Assembly: GCF_003963535.1 (NCBI RefSeq)
Contig: NZ_CP034539.1
Coordinates: 2,480,001 to 2,544,000, forward strand
Direction of reading: 5' to 3'
Length of the DNA: 64,000 bases
From: Streptomyces cyaneochromogenes
GTDB lineage: Bacteria > Actinomycetota > Actinomycetes > Streptomycetales > Streptomycetaceae
The notes under the pieces were generated by a model. The model made no database searches, was not told where the DNA came from, and saw only the letters and a program-made list of their open reading frames with translations. Positions 1 through 6,886 of this stretch are shown here, piece after piece (the stretch's first letter is position 1; every line of letters begins with the position of its first letter). A program made the position numbers and the translations under genes.

Positions 1-53
1 TCGGGCGTGGCGTCGACCTCGAACTCACGGACGATCTCGAATTCCTTGGACAT
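1..53 (-). CDS. SRPBCC/AHSA1-like protein, N-terminal fragment
   Basis: Only the first 17 codons lie in the window; they begin MSKEFEIVREFEVDATP. The ATG is preceded by GGAGGAGTCCACC, an ideal ribosome site. That N-terminus is typical of the SRPBCC (START-like, AHSA1) fold. In Streptomyces such genes commonly sit directly after an ArsR-type regulator, as here, 24 bp downstream of one, probably as a two-gene operon. The function is unknown and the family call rests on the short start plus context. Confidence 0.55.
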   Translation of the reverse strand, partial: MSKEFEIVREFEVDATP

Positions 54-77
54 GGTGGACTCCTCCTGACTAGCTGA

Positions 78-686
78 CTACTGGTCCAGTGCGGGGGTCG
101 ACTGGTCCTTCACCGTGGGGTGTACGGCGACCACGATCCGGTGATCCCGGCCGCCCTGCGCGTCGGGCGCGTCGTACTTGCGGATCAGCGCGCTCACGCC
201 AGCCGTCAACTCCTGGATGAAGGCGGCCCGTTCGGCGGCCGAGGCGAAGCGGACCTCGCCGTCCAGCGCGTACGTCGCCAGCCGTTTGCGGGCCTTCGTC
301 GCACCGGTGATCAGCGAGCCGACGTCCCGGACGAGCCGGGCGCCGAGCGCGAGCAGCCAGCGGGCGGAGAGCTGGTCGCGGAAGCGGTCCGGGTCCGGCT
401 GCACGGCGGCGAGCGCGAGCGGCGAGATCACGTACGAAGCGGCGGTCGCCCGCATCAGCCGCTCGGTCACGTTGCCCTTGCGGCGCTCGTCCGCCAACTC
501 GACCAGTCCGTGCCGTTCCAGCGCCTTCAGGTGGTAGTTCACCTTCTGGCGGGGCAGCCCGACCTTGCCGGCCAGCATGGCGGCCGACGCGGGCCCGGCC
601 GCCAGCTCGGCGAGCAGCCGGGCCCTTATGGGGTCCAGGGAGACGGCTGCGGCCTCGGGGTCCTCGATCACGGTGACGTCCAGCAT
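78..686 (-). CDS. ArsR-family winged helix-turn-helix regulator
   Basis: This is a 202-residue protein. A winged helix-turn-helix occupies about residues 20-90 (LDPIRARLLAELAAGP, then the recognition helix LPRQKVNYHLKALERHGLVEL). No ArsR-type CxC metal motif is present, so it is probably not a metal sensor. The C-terminal half resembles the helical part found in regulators paired with SRPBCC proteins. The ATG start at 686 was chosen because the HTH begins shortly after it; the longer upstream reading frame is the antisense of the next gene. It likely regulates itself and the SRPBCC gene that follows. An AT-rich patch (AAAAAAGTTTT) sits just upstream of the start. Confidence 0.8.
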   Translation of the reverse strand: MLDVTVIEDPEAAAVSLDPIRARLLAELAAGPASAAMLAGKVGLPRQKVNYHLKALERHGLVELADERRKGNVTERLMRATAASYVISPLALAAVQPDPDRFRDQLSARWLLALGARLVRDVGSLITGATKARKRLATYALDGEVRFASAAERAAFIQELTAGVSALIRKYDAPDAQGGRDHRIVVAVHPTVKDQSTPALDQ

Positions 687-772
687 GGGTCTACGGTCCC
701 ACCGAAAACTTTTTTGTCCAGACGGTTCGAGTGTTCGGTGTGGATGGACCCACCCTCCCGGAAACCCGCAGG

Positions 773-1474
773 TCAGTCGGGGACGAGGCCGAGGGCGTGG
801 TCGTACCGGCTGACTGTGCTGTTCTTCAGTCCGGGCCAGCTCTGCACGCGCTGCCACAGCTCCGTCGACGAGCCGATGCCGCCGCCCGGGGAGCCGAGGG
901 CCTCGACGTGGGCCTGGGCGCTCTCCCACTCGGCGTAGTTGAGGACGCGGGTGCCGTCGGTGCTCAGGTGGAAGTGGCCGGAGATACCGCCGGGGTGAGG
1001 GTTCGGGTCGCTCTCGAGCGCCTCCAGGACGGCGTCGACCCAGGCGCGCTGCCGGTCGGGGTCGGGGCCGTCGAACTCGATGTCGACGATCACGACACAG
1101 CCGGGAACGCGGGTGTCGTCCGGCCGGCCGAGGCTGCGGTAGTGCCGGTACCGGCCGAGCCACAGCCGCTCGATGTCCGGCACGGCGGTGTCGATCTCGT
1201 CGACACGCTCCTGCCGGTGCACCTTCGTGAACGCCTCGAAGGCCTCCTCGCTCCTCCACTGCGAGTAGTGGAGGAGGGTGGAGGCGTCGTGGCCGGTGTA
1301 GACGTGGTAGCCGAGGAGGCCGTCGGCGGGCCAGGGGCGGCGCTGCCAGGTGTCGGCGATCGCCTCCACGGTCTGCCGCTGCCGAAGGGGGGTGCCCACG
1401 CGCCAGGTGCTGAAGAAGGGGGCGCCGATCTCGGGGTGGGTGAGGTCGGGGTGGGTGGTGGTGCGACGGGTCAC
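773..1474 (-). CDS. antibiotic biosynthesis monooxygenase (ABM) domain protein
   Basis: This is a 233-residue soluble protein with two tandem ferredoxin-like ABM-type halves. The first is at about residues 15-110 (GYHVYTGHDASTLLHYSQWRSEEAFEAF) and the second at about 120-215 (CVVIVDIEFDG, then GHFHLSTDGTRVLNYAEWES). ABM proteins are small cofactor-independent monooxygenases or haem/quinone-handling enzymes; the substrate here is unknown. The GTG start at 1474 has GGAGG five bases upstream. A near-perfect SoxR operator lies in the promoter. From memory, S. coelicolor SoxR directly controls an ABM-type monooxygenase, SCO1909, which this gene probably matches. Expression is therefore inferred to be induced by redox-active compounds. 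Confidence 0.8.
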   Translation of the reverse strand: MTRRTTTHPDLTHPEIGAPFFSTWRVGTPLRQRQTVEAIADTWQRRPWPADGLLGYHVYTGHDASTLLHYSQWRSEEAFEAFTKVHRQERVDEIDTAVPDIERLWLGRYRHYRSLGRPDDTRVPGCVVIVDIEFDGPDPDRQRAWVDAVLEALESDPNPHPGGISGHFHLSTDGTRVLNYAEWESAQAHVEALGSPGGGIGSSTELWQRVQSWPGLKNSTVSRYDHALGLVPD

Positions 1475-1492
1475 GGAGGCCTCCGGCAAATC

Positions 1493-1518
1493 GGTGGTCG
1501 ATGCGTACGTCGACCACC
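1493..1518. repeat. perfect 9-bp inverted repeat in the ABM gene leader
   Basis: GGTGGTCGA (1493-1501) and TCGACCACC (1510-1518) are exact inverted copies around an 8-base spacer. The repeat sits between the SoxR box and the start codon of the ABM gene, at or just after the expected transcription start. It could form a leader hairpin or be a second operator. Confidence 0.6.
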
Positions 1519-1524
1519 TTTCGA

Positions 1525-1542
1525 CCTCAACCGGACTTGAGG
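1525..1542 (-). promoter_or_regulatory. SoxR box overlapping the ABM gene promoter
   Basis: The 18-bp sequence CCTCAACCGGACTTGAGG has the same perfect CCTCAA-N6-TTGAGG arms as the E. coli soxS operator; with flanks the symmetry extends to GACCTCAA/TTGAGGTC (1523-1544). Read towards the ABM gene, a -35 like TTGACC (1546-1541) overlaps it, and the weak -10 (AAAGGT, 1521-1516) lies 19 bases away, the long spacing typical of MerR-family promoters. No soxR gene is in the window. Confidence 0.8.
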
Positions 1543-1600
1543 TCAAGTGGGGCCTGGAGGGCGGGGGTTCGCGGGACTGCGATACTCGGGAGCACGCAGC

Positions 1601-1633
1601 AGGGCGCGGGACCGGTGACCGGTCCCGCGCCCT
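1601..1633 (-). terminator. hairpin terminator after the DUF3618 gene
   Basis: A perfect 15-bp stem (AGGGCGCGGGACCGG paired with CCGGTCCCGCGCCCT) closes on a 3-base loop. It lies about 60 bp downstream of the DUF3618 stop codon, has no T-run, and separates that gene from the SoxR-controlled promoter. Confidence 0.7.
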
Positions 1634-1691
1634 CTCGCCGTGCAGGGTGCCTGCGCCGCCTGCGCCTTCGCTCTGCGCCTCGCTCCGCGCC

Positions 1692-2480
1692 TCAGCGGTG
1701 CCCGTGGTGCCGTCGCCGCAGCACCCCGGTCGCGACCACCGCTCCCACGGCCGCCCCGGCGACCAGCACCGGCTTCGGATGCCGTAGGCCGGCCTGGACG
1801 ACCGTCCGGACGGGGCGCGGCACACGGCCTTCCACGGCGTGCCCCGCGCGCGCCGCCCTGTCCTGAACGGTGTGTCCGGTCCGGGTCGCCCGATCCTGGA
1901 CGGCATGCTTGGCCTCGGTCGCCCGATCCTGCACCGCGTGCCCGGCCTCGGTCGCCCGATCCTGCACCGCGTGCCCGGCCTGAGCCGCCCGGTCCTGCAC
2001 CGCGTGCCCGGCCTGGCCCACGCTGCTGCGCAGTTGCACCGTCATGGCACCCGCCTTGTCCTTGAGGTCGGCGGCACGGGTCAGGGCCCGGCCCTTCACG
2101 TCCGCCTTCCCCGCGAGGTCCGCCGCGTTGTCGCCGGCTCCGCTCCGCGTCTGCTCGATGTGCCGCCGCAATTCCTCGGGCCCCTTGGCTCCGCGGGCCC
2201 CCTTGGACTCCTCGGCTCCACCGGACACCTTTGCCTCCTTGGCTCCGCCAGGCTCCTTGGACCTCTTGGCTCCGCCGGCCCTCTTCGGCTCCTTGGCCGC
2301 GCCGGGCCCGTTGGGCCCCTTGGCTCCGCGGGTCCCCTTGGACTCCTCGGCCCCACCAGTCCCCTTGGACCCCTCGGCCCCGCCGGCCCCCTCGGCTCCG
2401 CCTTTCGCGGCAGCGCCCTTGACCGCTTCGTCGGCCGGCTCCCCCGCGGTCCCTTCCGCCCCCGTCCTCCTGTCCGTCAT
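1692..2480 (-). CDS. DUF3618-domain protein with 11-residue repeats
   Basis: This is a 262-residue protein in four parts. Residues 1-97 are a low-complexity Gly/Ala/Lys/Glu stretch with many GGAxxSKG and GAKGP units. Residues about 98-150 hold the DUF3618 motif (GPEELRRHIEQTRSGAGDNAADLAGKADVKGRA in outline). Residues 158-223 are six 11-residue repeats of GHAVQDRATEA type. A hydrophobic helix at about 237-254 is followed by the basic tail RRRHHGHR. DUF3618 proteins are small membrane-associated proteins of unknown role, often near stress genes. The repeats and the C-terminal helix suggest a tail-anchored protein whose amphipathic helix lies on the membrane. The ATG at 2480 was chosen; AAGGGAAGGG lies upstream. 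Confidence 0.75.
   Translation of the reverse strand: MTDRRTGAEGTAGEPADEAVKGAAAKGGAEGAGGAEGSKGTGGAEESKGTRGAKGPNGPGAAKEPKRAGGAKRSKEPGGAKEAKVSGGAEESKGARGAKGPEELRRHIEQTRSGAGDNAADLAGKADVKGRALTRAADLKDKAGAMTVQLRSSVGQAGHAVQDRAAQAGHAVQDRATEAGHAVQDRATEAKHAVQDRATRTGHTVQDRAARAGHAVEGRVPRPVRTVVQAGLRHPKPVLVAGAAVGAVVATGVLRRRHHGHR
1812..2009 (-). repeat. six tandem 33-bp coding repeats
   Basis: Inside the DUF3618 gene, residues 158-223 are encoded by six head-to-tail 33-bp units, each giving a variant of GHAVQDRA(T/A)xA. The central four are nearly identical at DNA level; the first and last are diverged. Units of 11 residues are typical of amphipathic helices (LEA group 3, apolipoproteins). Confidence 0.8.
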
Positions 2481-2674
2481 CGCACGCGCCCTTCCCTTTG
2501 ATCTCCTGAGTCTCCGCGATGTCCGATCCGAACCGGGCGATGAGCGGCGCCCGCCCGCGCGACGGGTCCGCCCACCGAGCGGTCCCCGTCCCGCACCGGC
2601 TCGGGAGCCGTGGTCGCGGTCAGGCGCCCGCCCGCGCCCGGTTCGGAACACCCGGGTACCCGGACCCGCCCCCG

Positions 2675-3370
2675 CTATCCCTGCCGTCCGCCGCCGCCCG
2701 GCCCGTGCTCGCCCAGCCGGGCCAGCTGGGCCTGGAACCAGTCGAGGCGGGCCTGCAACAGCGCGGCCTCGGCGGCGAGTTCGGGGACGCCGAGGCCGTC
2801 GGCCGGACCTGGGCCGGTCAGCGCGACGGACGCCCCCTTGCCGGCCACCACCCGCAGCCCCTGAGCCCCCAGCCGGGCGAACCCCGCGAGCGAGACGGAC
2901 GTACGGCCGCGCAGGCAGCCCGCGCAGGAGGGGGCGAGCGCCCGCCAGCCGGGGCGGCCCCAGCCGGCGTCGGCCAGGGCGGCGGCGACCGTACCGCAGA
3001 CGCAGGGCCCGACCGTGGCGGTGCGCACCCGCTGACGGGCGTAGCGGAAGCCGCGCTCGAAGCGGATGTACCGGCCCAGCACGGTGACTTCGAGCAGGGC
3101 GGCCGCCCGGTGCTCGGCCGTGCACAGCAGCGCCTCGGCCACCGTACGGTCGTGCACGCAGTGGAAGCCGCAGTCGCAGCGGCGGCTCGGTGCCCGGTGT
3201 CGCAGACCGTAGACGCAGGACGCGTCGGCCAGGACTCCGTACGGCAGCGCGCCGCCCAGCGACACACCGGTGAACCCGGCCCGGGTGCCGTCCTGGGACA
3301 GCATCGGGTGGGCGATCTTGTATCCGGTCGGCGGCTCCGTCGGGCGTTCCTCCGGAAGCCGCAGCCTCAT
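2675..3370 (-). CDS. conserved hypothetical cysteine-rich protein
   Basis: This 231-residue protein has no function I recognise. Clustered cysteines at about residues 50-150 (CDCGFHCVHD, LLCTAEH, GPCVCGT, PSCAGCLRG) suggest one or two structural zinc sites. The first 40 residues resemble a substrate-tag-like lead (PTGYKIAHPMLSQDGTRAGFTGV). The C-terminal 40 residues are predicted helical or coiled coil (AAEAALLQARLDWFQAQLARLGEHG), ending in Gly-rich sequence. Its ATG overlaps the stop of the upstream 42-codon ORF (ATGA), so the two are translationally coupled. The pair is divergent from dapA. Confidence 0.6.
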   Translation of the reverse strand: MRLRLPEERPTEPPTGYKIAHPMLSQDGTRAGFTGVSLGGALPYGVLADASCVYGLRHRAPSRRCDCGFHCVHDRTVAEALLCTAEHRAAALLEVTVLGRYIRFERGFRYARQRVRTATVGPCVCGTVAAALADAGWGRPGWRALAPSCAGCLRGRTSVSLAGFARLGAQGLRVVAGKGASVALTGPGPADGLGVPELAAEAALLQARLDWFQAQLARLGEHGPGGGGRQG

Positions 3371-3495
3371 CGGGCGGCCGGCACCTCGTCGGGGGCCTTC
3401 AGTTCCTCGGCCACCTCGGGGAGTTCGGGCTCTTCCTCGTGGGCCTGCGGTCGCTCTTCCGCGACTCCCGTGGCCAGTGCCTTGCCGAGCTTCAT
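3367..3495 (-). CDS. small acidic protein, 42 residues
   Basis: This short ORF starts with ATG after GGAGGCGTC (good ribosome site) and reads MKLGKALATGVAEERPQAHE, then a Glu/Pro-rich tail to PDEVPAAR. Its stop overlaps the start of the cysteine-rich gene downstream by four bases. The product is acidic with no transmembrane segment or cysteines. Tight coupling and a strong ribosome site argue it is real; the role is unknown, perhaps a partner or leader peptide of the downstream protein. Confidence 0.6.
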   Translation of the reverse strand: MKLGKALATGVAEERPQAHEEEPELPEVAEELKAPDEVPAAR

Positions 3496-3579
3496 GACGC
3501 CTCCATGGGCCGATGGCGGTGACCGTCCTGGCCATGGTGACCCATGAAGGGCGAATTGGACATAGGGCCTGAGGGACCT

Positions 3580-3645
3580 CCCTACAGCAATACTTATGCA
3601 TACTTGGTAGAAGAATTAAGTGGAGCTTCATTGTCGATCTGTCGA
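3580..3645. promoter_or_regulatory. AT-rich divergent promoter region before dapA
   Basis: This is one of the most AT-rich patches in the window, containing the 8-bp palindrome TATGCATA and the run GAAGAATTAAG. It lies between the divergent small-acidic-protein gene and dapA, so promoters in both directions are expected here. I cannot assign exact -35/-10 boxes with confidence. Confidence 0.4.
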
Positions 3646-3655
3646 GACTGGTTCC

Positions 3656-4558
3656 ATGACGACACCCGCATCCGCCGCCCCTCCCTTCGGCCGCGCCCTG
3701 TGCGCGATGATCACGCCCTTCTCCGCGGACGGCGGGCTCGATCTCGACGGGGCCCAGCGGCTCGCCGACCATCTGGTCTCCCAGGGCTGTGACGGCCTGG
3801 TGCTCTCCGGTACGACGGGCGAATCACCGACCACGACCGATGCCGAGAAGGCGGCCCTCGTCGAGGCGGTACGGGAGGCGGTGGGCGGCCGGGCGTCGAT
3901 CGTGACCGGGATCGGCACGTTCGACACACGGCACACCGTGGAGCTCGCCCGGGAGGCCGAAAAGGCGGGCGCGGACGGCGTGCTGGTGGTCAGCCCGTAC
4001 TACAGCAAGCCTCCGCAGGACGCGCTGGAGGAGCACTTCCGCACCGTCGCGGACGCCTCGGGACTGCCGCTCACGCTGTACGACATCCCGGGCCGCACCG
4101 GCACCCGTATCGAGCCGGAGACGCTGATCCGGCTGGCCGAGCACCCCCGGATCGTCGCGGTGAAGGATTGTTCCTACGACTTCCTCGGCGCCCAGAAGGT
4201 GCTGTCCCGCACGGAGTTGGCGTACTACGCGGGCTGCGACGAGCACAACCTCGCGCTGTACGCGGTCGGCGGCGCCGGCTACATCAGCACGGTCGCCAAC
4301 GTCGTACCGGACCGGCTCCGCGCGGTCCTCGACGCGTTCGAGGCGGGCGACACCCCCGTGTCCGCCCGCCTCCAGCAACGCGCCACGCCGCTCATCGAGT
4401 TGGTGATGTCGGCGGGCCTGCCCGGCACGGTGACCGCCAAGGCTCTGCTCAACGAGCTCGGCCTGCCGGCGGGCCCCGTCCGCGCGCCGCTGCGCCCCGC
4501 CGGCCGTGCCGCGGTCGACGGCCTGCTGGCAGCCTACGAGGAGCTGACGGCCGGCTGA
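3656..4558 (+). CDS. dapA: 4-hydroxy-tetrahydrodipicolinate synthase
   Basis: This 300-residue TIM-barrel enzyme condenses pyruvate with aspartate semialdehyde, the first committed step of lysine/diaminopimelate synthesis in the cytosol. The Schiff-base lysine is K170 (IVAVKDCSYDF), the catalytic tyrosine Y142 (LYDIPGRTG), and the GTTGES loop is at residues 52-57; Y116 lies in SPYYSKPP. Length is normal. The ATG at 3656 was chosen because homologues start near MTTPASAAPPFGRAL; a GTG 12 codons upstream is possible. dapD lies 2.3 kb away on the other strand. Streptomyces usually carry more than one dapA paralogue, so this may not be the main one. Confidence 0.9.
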   Translation: MTTPASAAPPFGRALCAMITPFSADGGLDLDGAQRLADHLVSQGCDGLVLSGTTGESPTTTDAEKAALVEAVREAVGGRASIVTGIGTFDTRHTVELAREAEKAGADGVLVVSPYYSKPPQDALEEHFRTVADASGLPLTLYDIPGRTGTRIEPETLIRLAEHPRIVAVKDCSYDFLGAQKVLSRTELAYYAGCDEHNLALYAVGGAGYISTVANVVPDRLRAVLDAFEAGDTPVSARLQQRATPLIELVMSAGLPGTVTAKALLNELGLPAGPVRAPLRPAGRAAVDGLLAAYEELTAG

Positions 4559-5776
4559 TCAGCGCCGGGCGAGGACCGGCTGCCACTCGTAGGACAGGTC
4601 CTCGTCCTTCTGCGCGCTCGGGCCGCTCAGCCACTCGACCTTGTCGCTGCCGATCGTCACCAGGACGAGCCGGGGCCGGTACAGTCCCTTGCCCGCTGTC
4701 CGCTCCTGCGCGATGAGCCGCTTGTCGTCCACCCAGGCGAGCAGCTCCGCGCCTCGCACCTTGGTGATCTCCTTGCCGGTGAGCGGATCGCGGATCGAGG
4801 AGTAGGACTTGTCGGGGACCTCCTTGGACAGACCGGTGGCCGCGAGACTGCCGTCCGGGGAGAGCCTGGCGCCGACGTCCGTGCGCAGGTGGCGCTCGTT
4901 CGCGGGCGCCGCGACCTTGTTGCCGTCGAGGTCGTAGAACTGCTGCGAACCGTCCCGGGGCCCGGTGACCGGCGTGTACACCAGGTTCCCGGTCCGGCTG
5001 AAGTCGAAGTCCTGGCGGGAGTTGATGTCGCGGCCGTCGGACTGGACGCCCGTCCAGGAGGCCGTGCCGGAGGCGACGTCGACGACATGGAAGCCGCTGC
5101 GGCTCGACTCGCCGAACTCCGGCACCCAGGGGACCGCCCCTTCCCCGCCCGTCTGCCTGATACGCAGGTCGGGGTTCTCGTCGTACGTCGTCGCGACCAG
5201 CCTCCGCCCGTCGTACGAGTACGCCAGCCCGCCGACCCCGTGGTCCACCGGGATCCACCGCTCGACCTCCCCCGTCGCGAGGTCGAGCAGGCCGATCCGC
5301 CGGGCAGGCAGGTTCCGCTCCAGTACGGCGGCCGTTGTGATGCCGGGCGCGACGGCGACGAAGGACCACCTGTCGTCCTTCTCGTACCGTCCGGTCTCCG
5401 GGTCCAGCAGCCAGTAGGTGCGCTCGGCGATCCCGCGGCTCTTCGTCTGCGGGACGATCCGCGAGGTGGCGTAGGCGGCGAGCGCCACGTCCCCGGCCGC
5501 GATCAGGTCACGCGGCGGCGACTGGTCCGGGTGGGCGCTGGTCCCACGGCCGTCCAGCACGCTCGCCGGGCGCACGTCCTCCCGTCCGGCGTCCAGCAGG
5601 GGCACCGCGACCCCGACGGCGACGACGGCCGCGGTGGCGGCGGCGACCGTGGCGATCCTGCGGGTGCGGCGGCGCCGGCGGACGCCCAGCACCCGGTCCG
5701 CGTAACCGGGACCCGCCGACGTCTGCTCGGCGGCCAGTTCCCGCAGGGAGTCTCGTACGAGTTCCTCGACGTTCAC
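4559..5776 (-). CDS. membrane-anchored beta-propeller-like protein, putative anti-sigma partner
   Basis: This 405-residue protein has a short cytoplasmic N-terminus (MNVEELVRDSLRELAAEQ), a run of arginines, one transmembrane helix at about residues 41-60, then a large outer domain. The outer part has repeated WD40/PD40-like blades (TYWLLDPETGRY, RIGLLDLATGEVERW, AYSYDGRRLVAT, GARLSPDGSLAAT). The GTG start directly abuts the stop of the sigma factor gene and has GGAGGTG six bases upstream, so the two are co-translated. The topology fits an anti-sigma factor or sensor for that sigma factor. This is inferred from context; no classical ZAS motif is present. Confidence 0.65.
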   Translation of the reverse strand: MNVEELVRDSLRELAAEQTSAGPGYADRVLGVRRRRRTRRIATVAAATAAVVAVGVAVPLLDAGREDVRPASVLDGRGTSAHPDQSPPRDLIAAGDVALAAYATSRIVPQTKSRGIAERTYWLLDPETGRYEKDDRWSFVAVAPGITTAAVLERNLPARRIGLLDLATGEVERWIPVDHGVGGLAYSYDGRRLVATTYDENPDLRIRQTGGEGAVPWVPEFGESSRSGFHVVDVASGTASWTGVQSDGRDINSRQDFDFSRTGNLVYTPVTGPRDGSQQFYDLDGNKVAAPANERHLRTDVGARLSPDGSLAATGLSKEVPDKSYSSIRDPLTGKEITKVRGAELLAWVDDKRLIAQERTAGKGLYRPRLVLVTIGSDKVEWLSGPSAQKDEDLSYEWQPVLARR

Positions 5777-6337
5777 TTAACGCACCTCCACGGGCGAGAA
5801 GTCACGGGACGGCCGCGGCCGGGCGTCGGCGGACCCGGTGCCGAGGGCGGCCAGTTCGGGCGCGAGGGTGCGCAGCCGGGCGAGCGAGCGGTGGGTGGTG
5901 GAGCGCACGGTGCCGACGGAGCAGCCGAGGATGCGGGCCACGTCGGCCTCCGGCAGGTCCTCGAAGTAGCGCAGCACCAGCACGGTGCGCTGCCGCGGGG
6001 TCAGCCGGGCCAGCGCGCCGCGCATCAGCAGCCGTAGCTCGGCGGCGGGGGCGGCGTCCGGGTTCGCGGCGGTCTCGGGCGGCTCGGCGACGGTCAGCTC
6101 GCGGCGCCGCCACTTCAGCCGCCAGCGGCTGATCTGCTGCCGGTACAGGATCTGGCGTACGTACGCCTCGGGCTCGTCGATGCGATGCCAGCGGCCGGCC
6201 GCCTTGATCAGGGCGTTCTGCAGGAGGTCCTCGGCGGCGTGCCGGTCGCCGCCGGCCAGCAGGACCGCCGTCTTCAGCAGCGCGGACGACCGGTTCCCCA
6301 CGAACTCCCGGAAGCTCTCCTGCGCTTCGGCATCCAT
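5777..6337 (-). CDS. SigE-family (ECF-like) RNA polymerase sigma factor
   Basis: This 186-residue protein has sigma region 2 at about residues 10-75 (FREFVGNRSSALLKTAVLLAG, then AEDLLQNALIKAAGRW) and region 4 at about 105-160 (LTPRQRTVLVLRYFEDLPEADVARIL, then SVGTVRSTTHRSLARLR). It directs RNA polymerase to alternative promoters, probably for envelope stress given its membrane-anchored downstream partner. The ATG at 6337 is preferred over the GTG two codons upstream because GAGAAGG is then correctly spaced. It is the first gene of a two-gene operon. Confidence 0.85.
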   Translation of the reverse strand: MDAEAQESFREFVGNRSSALLKTAVLLAGGDRHAAEDLLQNALIKAAGRWHRIDEPEAYVRQILYRQQISRWRLKWRRRELTVAEPPETAANPDAAPAAELRLLMRGALARLTPRQRTVLVLRYFEDLPEADVARILGCSVGTVRSTTHRSLARLRTLAPELAALGTGSADARPRPSRDFSPVEVR

Positions 6338-6422
6338 CGTCACCTTCTCTTCCCCCGGGCGGGCCCGGTGCCCGCCTCTCCTACCCCTCGTGACGCGTGC
6401 GGGGCGCCGCCGCTATGCCTGC

Positions 6423-6443
6423 GCGCGGAAAGAACTTCCGCGC
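6423..6443. repeat. 8-bp inverted repeat upstream of the sigma gene
   Basis: GCGCGGAA and TTCCGCGC are exact inverted copies around AGAAC. It lies about 90 bp upstream of the sigma factor start, next to the terminator of the preceding gene. It could be an operator or part of a larger terminator fold. Confidence 0.4.
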
Positions 6444-6447
6444 ACGC

Positions 6448-6489
6448 GCCGGGGCCCGTACCGCCTCGCTGTGCGGTACGGGCCCCGGC
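6448..6489 (-). terminator. strong hairpin terminator
   Basis: A perfect 17-bp stem (GCCGGGGCCCGTACCGC paired with its exact complement at 6473-6489) has an 8-base loop. It begins about 27 bp after the stop of the small secreted protein gene. There is no clear T-run, as is common in Streptomyces terminators. Confidence 0.75.
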
Positions 6490-6515
6490 TCACGCTCGCC
6501 GTGCTCAGTGCGCGG

Positions 6516-6755
6516 TCAGCCCCACTTGTAGCCGTCGCCGAAGAGCAGGGTGTGCTCCAGCACGTCCTCCATCGGGTCGTCCACCTGCCCCACGTTGACC
6601 AGCCCGATGCGGGGCCCGTTGTGCGAGCCCGTGTTGGTCTCGTCGGCGTACGCGGCACCGGCCGGCAGCCAGCACGCCGCCCCCGCGGCCAGCACCCCGA
6701 CCACCAGGCGCAGCACGGTCCTGGTCCGCCCGCTCGTCTTCACTCGACCCGTCAT
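6516..6755 (-). CDS. small secreted protein, unknown function
   Basis: This 79-residue precursor has a basic start (MTGRVKTSGRTRT), a hydrophobic core (VLRLVVGVLAAGAACWLP) and a likely signal-peptidase I site at AYA-DET near residue 38. The mature part is about 41 residues (DETNTGSHNGPRIGLVNVGQ, then DDPMEDVLEHTLLFGDGYKWG). Its conserved look (GLVNVGQVDDPMEDVLEHTLLFG) resembles small Streptomyces secreted proteins, but I cannot name it. It is a single gene with its own strong terminator; GAGGG precedes the ATG. Confidence 0.7.
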   Translation of the reverse strand: MTGRVKTSGRTRTVLRLVVGVLAAGAACWLPAGAAYADETNTGSHNGPRIGLVNVGQVDDPMEDVLEHTLLFGDGYKWG

Positions 6756-6886
6756 CAGCCCTCGGTCCTCATCTCGTCGGTTCGGCGTGTGATCGGAAAC
6801 TGCGTCCACCCGTTCATCTGCCTGGACCGTGCGGAGGTCACGAGGAGTAACCCGTACGTGAGGGTGCCGACGTGGGACTGACGGCG

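Noticed and set aside
1812..2009. Regular 33-bp repeats looked at first like a CRISPR array
   Set aside because: There are no unique spacers; units are head to tail, in frame, and encode a clear 11-residue protein repeat.
2096..2501. Long open frames on both strands over the Gly/Lys-rich part of the DUF3618 gene, some collagen-like
   Set aside because: They are shadows of the low-complexity coding sequence in other frames and lack ribosome sites.
3620..3655. Upstream GTG start for dapA adding 12 residues
   Set aside because: The added residues (MELHCRSVETGS) do not resemble family N-termini and overlap the presumed promoter; the ATG at 3656 is preferred.
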